Assembly (NCBI RefSeq): GCF_023145115.1
Contig: NZ_JAGLEJ010000014.1
Coordinates: forward strand, 62,001-126,000
DNA length: 64,000 nucleotides
From: Algiphilus sp.
Lineage (GTDB): Bacteria > Pseudomonadota > Gammaproteobacteria > Nevskiales > Nevskiaceae
Reading direction: 5' to 3'
The notes under the pieces were generated by a model that was not told the origin of the DNA, did not search any database, and saw only the letters and a list, made by a program, of their open reading frames with translations. A program made the position numbers and the translations under genes. How positions within the stretch are numbered: the first letter of the stretch is position 1; each line of letters begins with the position of its first letter. Shown piece by piece: positions 59,930 to 64,000 of this stretch.

Positions 59930-61552
59930 ATGAGAGACATGAAGCGGAAGGACAATCGGCGGTACGCCGGGTGGCGGGCCCGCGTGGCGGGTGGTGTCGT
60001 GCCACTGCTGTGCGCGGGGGGCGCGACGGCGGGCACGGTCGATTTCGCCGACGGCACCAGCATCGAGTATCTGCTGAACCTGACCTACAGCGCGGCGATG
60101 CGCGTCGACGACGCTTCCGACCGGCTCGAGGCCAACATCAACGGCGACGACGGCAACCGCAACTTCGATGCGGGCACGCTCATCAACAACCGCGTCGCGG
60201 CGCTGGGCGAGTTCCGCTACGAACGCAACCGCATGGGCATCTTCACGCGCGGCAGCGCGTTCTACGATGCCGCGGTGGCGGGCAGCGATCCCGATCACGA
60301 TGCACCCAACCGCCGCAATCGCGCCGGCGACCCCGATCGCTTCAGCGACGCCATGAAGAGTCAGCTCGGGCGGCGCGCGCGGGTTCTGGATGCCTATGCC
60401 TACGGCACCTGGGACATCGGCGGAACCAGCGTGTCCGTGCGGGCCGGCGAGCAGGTGGTGTCCTGGGGCGAGAGCCTGTTCTTCCCCAACACCAGCGGCG
60501 CGCAGAGTCCGGCCGACGCGACCAGCTCCAACGTGCCGGGCACCGAGGTCAAGGACGTGCTGCTCCCGGTGGGGCAGGTGTACGTGCAGTGGGGCATCAC
60601 ACCCCGCCTGGGCCTGTCCGGCTACGTGCAGTACGAAAACGACTACACCGAACTCAACCCGGTCGGCGCCTACTTCAGCACCACCGACACCGTCGGACCG
60701 GGCGCGGAGTTCCTGCTCGTCGAGTTCCCCCAGGTGGGCACGCTGCAGGTACAGCGCGGGGCGGACATCAAGCCGGCGGACGGCCGCCAGTGGGGCGTGT
60801 CCGCGAAGTACCTGTTCGGACTCGGCACCGAGGTGGCCGTTCAGTACCTGCAGTATCACGACCCCAATCCGACCGGAGTCGTCTTCAACAACCCCGGTCC
60901 GGTCGACATCATCGGCGGCAACAGCAGCTACCAGATCCTGTACACCGATGACATCCGGCTCGCGTCGATCAGTCTGAGCACGGATGTCGGCGGCACAGCA
61001 CTGACCGCCGAGGTGAGCCGTCGCTGGGATGCCGGCATATCGGTCAATGCACCGGCACTGGCTGGTGCCCCGGCCCCGACGCCCACGACCGGCGATGTCT
61101 GGCAGGCCAATCTGGGCGCCTTCCACATCTTCCTGCCGACGGCCTTCTGGGACCAGCTGGTGGTGCTCGGCGAGATTGCCGGAGTACACGTCGCCGATGT
61201 CGATCCGGTGATGGCGAACGGTCAGGCCTTCGATGACCTCAGCAAGAGCAAGAACGCGGCCGCCTTCCAGGGCCAGATGATCTTCACCTATCAGCAGGTG
61301 CTGCCGGGCTGGGATCTGGGCGTGACGCTTGCCCATTCCAACGCCTTCGAGGGCAGCACGTCGCTCAACGCCTCGCTCGGGAGCCTGACCGGGCAGGGCG
61401 ACCGCCGTTACCGCATCGGCTTCGGCTTCACCTATCTGGCGAACCTCCAGTTCGAGGTCGCCTACAACCATTTCGACGGAAGCCCCGACGTCGGCCGACG
61501 CGGCCTGGCCGATCGCAGCTTCGCCTCCTTCAGCGCGAAGTACAGCTTCTGA
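59930..61552 (+). CDS. DUF1302-type outer-membrane protein
   Basis: The 540-residue protein has a signal peptide (GGVVPLLCAGGATAG) and a long beta-barrel with SVRAGEQVVSWGESLFFPNT, the DUF1302 hallmark, and the end SFASFSAKYSF with terminal Phe. These porin-like proteins are paired with DUF1329 proteins, as here, and appear in gene groups for hydrophobic substrates. It may let a steroid or its product cross the outer membrane. AGGAGGAG precedes the start. Confidence 0.85.
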   Translation: MRDMKRKDNRRYAGWRARVAGGVVPLLCAGGATAGTVDFADGTSIEYLLNLTYSAAMRVDDASDRLEANINGDDGNRNFDAGTLINNRVAALGEFRYERNRMGIFTRGSAFYDAAVAGSDPDHDAPNRRNRAGDPDRFSDAMKSQLGRRARVLDAYAYGTWDIGGTSVSVRAGEQVVSWGESLFFPNTSGAQSPADATSSNVPGTEVKDVLLPVGQVYVQWGITPRLGLSGYVQYENDYTELNPVGAYFSTTDTVGPGAEFLLVEFPQVGTLQVQRGADIKPADGRQWGVSAKYLFGLGTEVAVQYLQYHDPNPTGVVFNNPGPVDIIGGNSSYQILYTDDIRLASISLSTDVGGTALTAEVSRRWDAGISVNAPALAGAPAPTPTTGDVWQANLGAFHIFLPTAFWDQLVVLGEIAGVHVADVDPVMANGQAFDDLSKSKNAAAFQGQMIFTYQQVLPGWDLGVTLAHSNAFEGSTSLNASLGSLTGQGDRRYRIGFGFTYLANLQFEVAYNHFDGSPDVGRRGLADRSFASFSAKYSF

Positions 61553-61576
61553 TCCGCACCATTGGAGACCATCATC

Positions 61577-62935
61577 ATGCACAAGCGCATATCCATCGCC
61601 CTCGCTGGCGCGCTGGTTGCCGTAATGGGGTCGGCGACCGCCGCCGACTACGGACCCGAAGCCCTCGGCGACGAACTGACCCCGGTGGGGGCCGTCAAGG
61701 CCGGTAACGAGGCCGGTACCATCCCCGAATGGAGCGGCAAGTGGCTGGGCGCACCCCCGCATGTCGACTACGACGGCAGCTACAACCCCAACCCCTACCC
61801 GGATGACGAAGTCCGCTACACCATCACCGCCGAGAACGTCGAGGCGCACGCCGACAAGCTCGGGCCCGGTCAGCTCGCGCTGTTCGAGGCCTATCCGGAC
61901 ACCTATCGCATCCACGTCTATCCCACGCACCGCGACTTCCGGCGCCCGGATCGCGTGCACGAGAACGTGCGACTCAACGCCGAGAACGCCCGCCTCACCA
62001 ACGACGGACTGACCCTCGAGGGTGCCTACGGCGGTGTGGCCTTTCCGATCCCCGACAACGGCCTGCAGGTGGTCTACAACATCCTGACCTCGAGCGCGCC
62101 CTGGTTCATCGAGGCCCCGCAGATCTCGCGCTATGTCCACGCCAACGGGAGCGTCACCGAATCGGAAGTCTTCCTCAAGGTCTACAACCCGTACACGCGA
62201 GGCGACGACCGCGAAGGCTGGGAGGACGGTGACGTTTTCTCGTACAGCATGAGCGAGGAGCGAGCTCCGCCGCGCAACGCCGGGCGCATCACGCTGTCGT
62301 CCAACACCTACGACAACTCCGGCACGCCGCGCGACGCCTGGCAGTACGATCCCGGCACCCGCCGCGTGCGCAAGACCCCGGACGTGCAGCACGACTATCC
62401 GGTGCCGAACGGTCCGCGCGTGGTCGACGAGCAGAACGGCTTCAACGGCTCGCCGGCGCGCTTCGAGTGGGAGCTGGTGGGCAAGCGCGAGATGATCGTG
62501 CCCTTCCACAACTACCAGCTCGACTCGCGTGAGCTGGAGTACGACGACTTCATCACCACGCGCGGTCATCCCGACCCGGAATACATCCGGCATGAACTGC
62601 GCCGCGTGTGGGTCGTGGAAGGCACGCTGAAGGACGGCATGCGCCACATCTACGGCAAGCGCCGCTTCTACGTCGAGGAGGACAGCTGGCACAAGGTCAT
62701 GGGGGAGAACTACGACACCCGTGGCGAGCTCTGGCGCGTCTCGCAGGACGGCATGATCTACGCCTACGACGCCGAGGGCTACTACAACAACGTCTCGATC
62801 TACCAGGACCTCGTGTCCAAGGCCTACAGCATCGAGAAGCTCAACAACGAGGAGCCGATGGGCACGCGTCTGAACCGGCGCGAGCCGCATGCCGGCGAGT
62901 TCTCGCCGGAGGGGCTGCGGCGGGCCGGCAGTTAG
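61577..62935 (+). CDS. DUF1329 protein
   Basis: The 452-residue exported protein has a signal peptide (AVMGSATAAD) and family segments ELTPVGAVKAGNEAGTIPEW (32-51), VYNPYTRGDD, AWQYDPGTRRVRKTPDVQHD and RFEWELVGKREMIVPFHNY. DUF1329 proteins are LolA-like periplasmic or outer-membrane partners of DUF1302 barrels. Start chosen at the ATG 61577 with GGAG nine bases upstream, in preference to a TTG five codons earlier. A 15-pair hairpin follows the stop codon. Confidence 0.88.
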   Translation: MHKRISIALAGALVAVMGSATAADYGPEALGDELTPVGAVKAGNEAGTIPEWSGKWLGAPPHVDYDGSYNPNPYPDDEVRYTITAENVEAHADKLGPGQLALFEAYPDTYRIHVYPTHRDFRRPDRVHENVRLNAENARLTNDGLTLEGAYGGVAFPIPDNGLQVVYNILTSSAPWFIEAPQISRYVHANGSVTESEVFLKVYNPYTRGDDREGWEDGDVFSYSMSEERAPPRNAGRITLSSNTYDNSGTPRDAWQYDPGTRRVRKTPDVQHDYPVPNGPRVVDEQNGFNGSPARFEWELVGKREMIVPFHNYQLDSRELEYDDFITTRGHPDPEYIRHELRRVWVVEGTLKDGMRHIYGKRRFYVEEDSWHKVMGENYDTRGELWRVSQDGMIYAYDAEGYYNNVSIYQDLVSKAYSIEKLNNEEPMGTRLNRREPHAGEFSPEGLRRAGS

Positions 62936-62948
62936 TCCGGATGGCCGG

Positions 62949-62985
62949 GCGCCGGCCGGTCCCTTCCTTCGGGGCCGGTCGGCGC
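62949..62985. terminator. Hairpin between convergent DUF1329 and SDR genes
   Basis: A 15-pair stem (62949-62963 with 62971-62985), of which two are G-T pairs, around the loop TTCCTTC. No long T-tract, but the location between two convergent stop codons suits a bidirectional terminator. Confidence 0.65.
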
Positions 62986-62988
62986 TGC

Positions 62989-63768
62989 CTAGACTCCGAA
63001 GCCTCCGGACACATTTAACTGCTCGCCGGTGATATAGCCGGCCTTGCGTGATGCCAGGAAGACGGCCGCGTTGGCGATGTCCTCGGGCTTGCCCCAGCGC
63101 TTGAGCGCGAGCAGCTTCTGGGTTTCGTTGATCCACGCGTCGTCGAAGACGCCGCGTTCGAGGAGCTCGAGGAACATGCCGGCCTCGATGACGCCGACCA
63201 GTACCGAGTTGGCGCGCACGCCATTGACACCTTCCTCCTTGGCGATGCCGCGGATCAGCGCCTCGTTGGCGGCCTTGGGGACCACCGAGAGGCCGTCCCT
63301 GGGCGGCCACCAGCGATCACCGGCGGAGCCGATGTGCACGAAGCTGCCCTGGCTGTCGCGCAGCGCGGGCAGGAAGGCGCGGGTAACGTGCATGAAGCCC
63401 TGCAGCTCGATCTGGACCGAGGGTTCCCAGAGCGACGGCTCGGTTTCGGCGAGCAGCTTCTGCTCGACCACCGGGCCGGCGGCGAAGACGACGGTGTGGA
63501 TGGCGCCGAAGGTTTCCAGCACCGATCGGCAGCAGGCCTCGACCTGGGCGGCGTCGCGCACGTCGCACTGGAAGGCTTCGGCGCGCGCGTCCGATCCGGA
63601 GATGCGGCCGGCGACCTCGCGGGCCCGGTCGGCCTTGCTGTTGTAGGTCACGGCCACGTTGCTGCCGGCCTGACCGAAGCCCTCGGCGATGATGGCGCCG
63701 ATGCCGCCGCTGCCGCCGAAGACGACGGTCGCGCCTTCCGGGAAATCGCCGTTGGTCTGCTGATTCAT
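62989..63768 (-). CDS. SDR-fold protein lacking the catalytic Tyr
   Basis: The 259-residue protein has the SDR fold: VVFGGSGGIGAIIAEGFGQA (15-34), CDVRDAAQVEACCRS, FAAGPVVEQ, HIGSAGD with Ser, and a C-terminal YITGEQLNVSGGFGV. At the Tyr-x3-Lys site the sequence reads SVVPK, so Ser takes the place of the catalytic Tyr. It may use another acid or have a binding role. ATG at 63768 has GGGGAG upstream. It converges on the DUF1329 gene. The region 63769-63867 holds a hairpin CCTGTCG...CGACAGG. Confidence 0.8.
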   Translation of the reverse strand: MNQQTNGDFPEGATVVFGGSGGIGAIIAEGFGQAGSNVAVTYNSKADRAREVAGRISGSDARAEAFQCDVRDAAQVEACCRSVLETFGAIHTVVFAAGPVVEQKLLAETEPSLWEPSVQIELQGFMHVTRAFLPALRDSQGSFVHIGSAGDRWWPPRDGLSVVPKAANEALIRGIAKEEGVNGVRANSVLVGVIEAGMFLELLERGVFDDAWINETQKLLALKRWGKPEDIANAAVFLASRKAGYITGEQLNVSGGFGV

Positions 63769-63867
63769 GGTGTGGTCTCCCCTTGTGATTCGATCCGGCA
63801 CCTTCGCCGGCGCCGCACGCGCCTGTCGTCGTCCGACAGGATGAGCCGTGCACCCGTCGAGTGGCCC

Positions 63868-64000
63868 TCAGTCGGCGAGGCGGCGCAGCGCGTCGCGCGT
63901 GTCGTCGCTGAGCGCGCCGCCATCGGCAGCGAGCATGCGGGCGGCGACCTCGGGGCGGCAGAACTGGCGAACGAAGTCGGCGAGGATGCGGGCGATGACG
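63868..64000 (-). CDS. Unidentified CDS, C-terminal end only
   Basis: A minus-strand frame runs in from the right edge and ends at TGA (63870-63868). The visible 43 residues end in ALSDDTRDALRRLAD; the start is VIARILADFVRQFCRPEVAA. A Leu- and Arg-rich helical tail is all that can be seen. It lies upstream of the Tyr-less SDR on the same strand, 99 bp away. No family assigned. Confidence 0.5.
   Translation of the reverse strand, partial: VIARILADFVRQFCRPEVAARMLAADGGALSDDTRDALRRLAD

Noticed and set aside
58940..63310. A very long minus-strand open frame opposite the SDR, DUF1302 and DUF1329 genes
   Set aside because: High-GC third-position bias keeps the antisense frame open. The translation is Arg/His/Gly/Val-rich without motifs, while the plus strand has clear families and ribosome sites.

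Overview
The window is a high-GC (roughly two-thirds G+C by eye), densely packed steroid-catabolism locus of a Gram-negative bacterium. Outer-membrane proteins (a TonB-dependent receptor and two beta-barrels of the DUF1302 type), a LuxR-type regulator in place of a KstR/TetR one, and two RND exporters point to a proteobacterium, most likely a gammaproteobacterium; the lineage is an inference. No rRNA, tRNA, phage gene, transposase or CRISPR array was seen.

Layout. 1-1778: end of a ring A/B meta-cleavage operon (HsaD-like hydrolase, start of a probable hydratase) and a divergent SDR. 1794-6617: DUF3604 lipoprotein, PpiC-like isomerase, HupE/UreJ membrane protein and an outer-membrane lipoprotein-sorting-like protein. 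6732-9748: BaiE/Hsh2-like dehydratase, a small membrane ORF, a repeat array, the LuxR regulator and a ketosteroid isomerase with its catalytic residues. 9775-14045: KshA, HsaA and a KstD-family flavoprotein, the core of 9,10-seco ring opening. 14115-19010: SDR, OYE-type flavoenzyme, SDR, DUF1295 membrane reductase and a second Rieske oxygenase. 19017-24017: HSD-like SDR, KSI-like protein, SRD5A-like 5-alpha-reductase and the TonB receptor. 24027-30127, minus strand: SDR, FadD-type ligase, KshB, a KstD-like flavoprotein and an NTF2-like protein. 30368-36871: RND transporter, lipoprotein-sorting-like protein, DUF1302 barrel, 3beta-HSD-like protein, NTF2-like protein. 37234-53106: a long plus-strand catabolic run of hsaC, ipdA, ipdB, DUF35, Ltp thiolase, ipdC, echA20, two acyl-CoA dehydrogenase pairs, fadA6, two SDRs, a MaoC hydratase and a second thiolase, covering ring A cleavage and C/D-ring breakdown. 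53182-62935: YCF48-like protein, second RND transporter, amidohydrolase, MFS transporter, SDR, DUF1302 and DUF1329 proteins. The right edge holds a minus-strand SDR lacking the catalytic Tyr and an unidentified C-terminus.

Together the genes describe uptake (TonB, DUF1302/DUF1329, RND), A-ring adjustment (KSI, KstD-like enzymes, 5-alpha-reductase, HSDs), optional hydroxyl removal (BaiE/Hsh2-like), 9alpha-hydroxylation (KshAB), A-ring hydroxylation and cleavage (HsaA, HsaC, HsaD), and HIP degradation by CoA chemistry (FadD, FadE, EchA20, IpdABC, FadA6). HsaB and HsaF/G are not visible and may lie outside.

Three non-coding patterns are not explained by the genes. (1) Two arrays of a tandem two-hairpin repeat whose stems differ between copies but stay complementary (7575-7926 and 36931-37168). 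(2) A 14-bp partly dyadic motif, by-eye consensus GTCMTTNYGGAYGA, about 36 bp upstream of a -10-like box before several catabolic genes, a candidate operator for the LuxR regulator. (3) Four copies of a low-GC element with inverted ends, three of them inside the 45-52 kb catabolic run.
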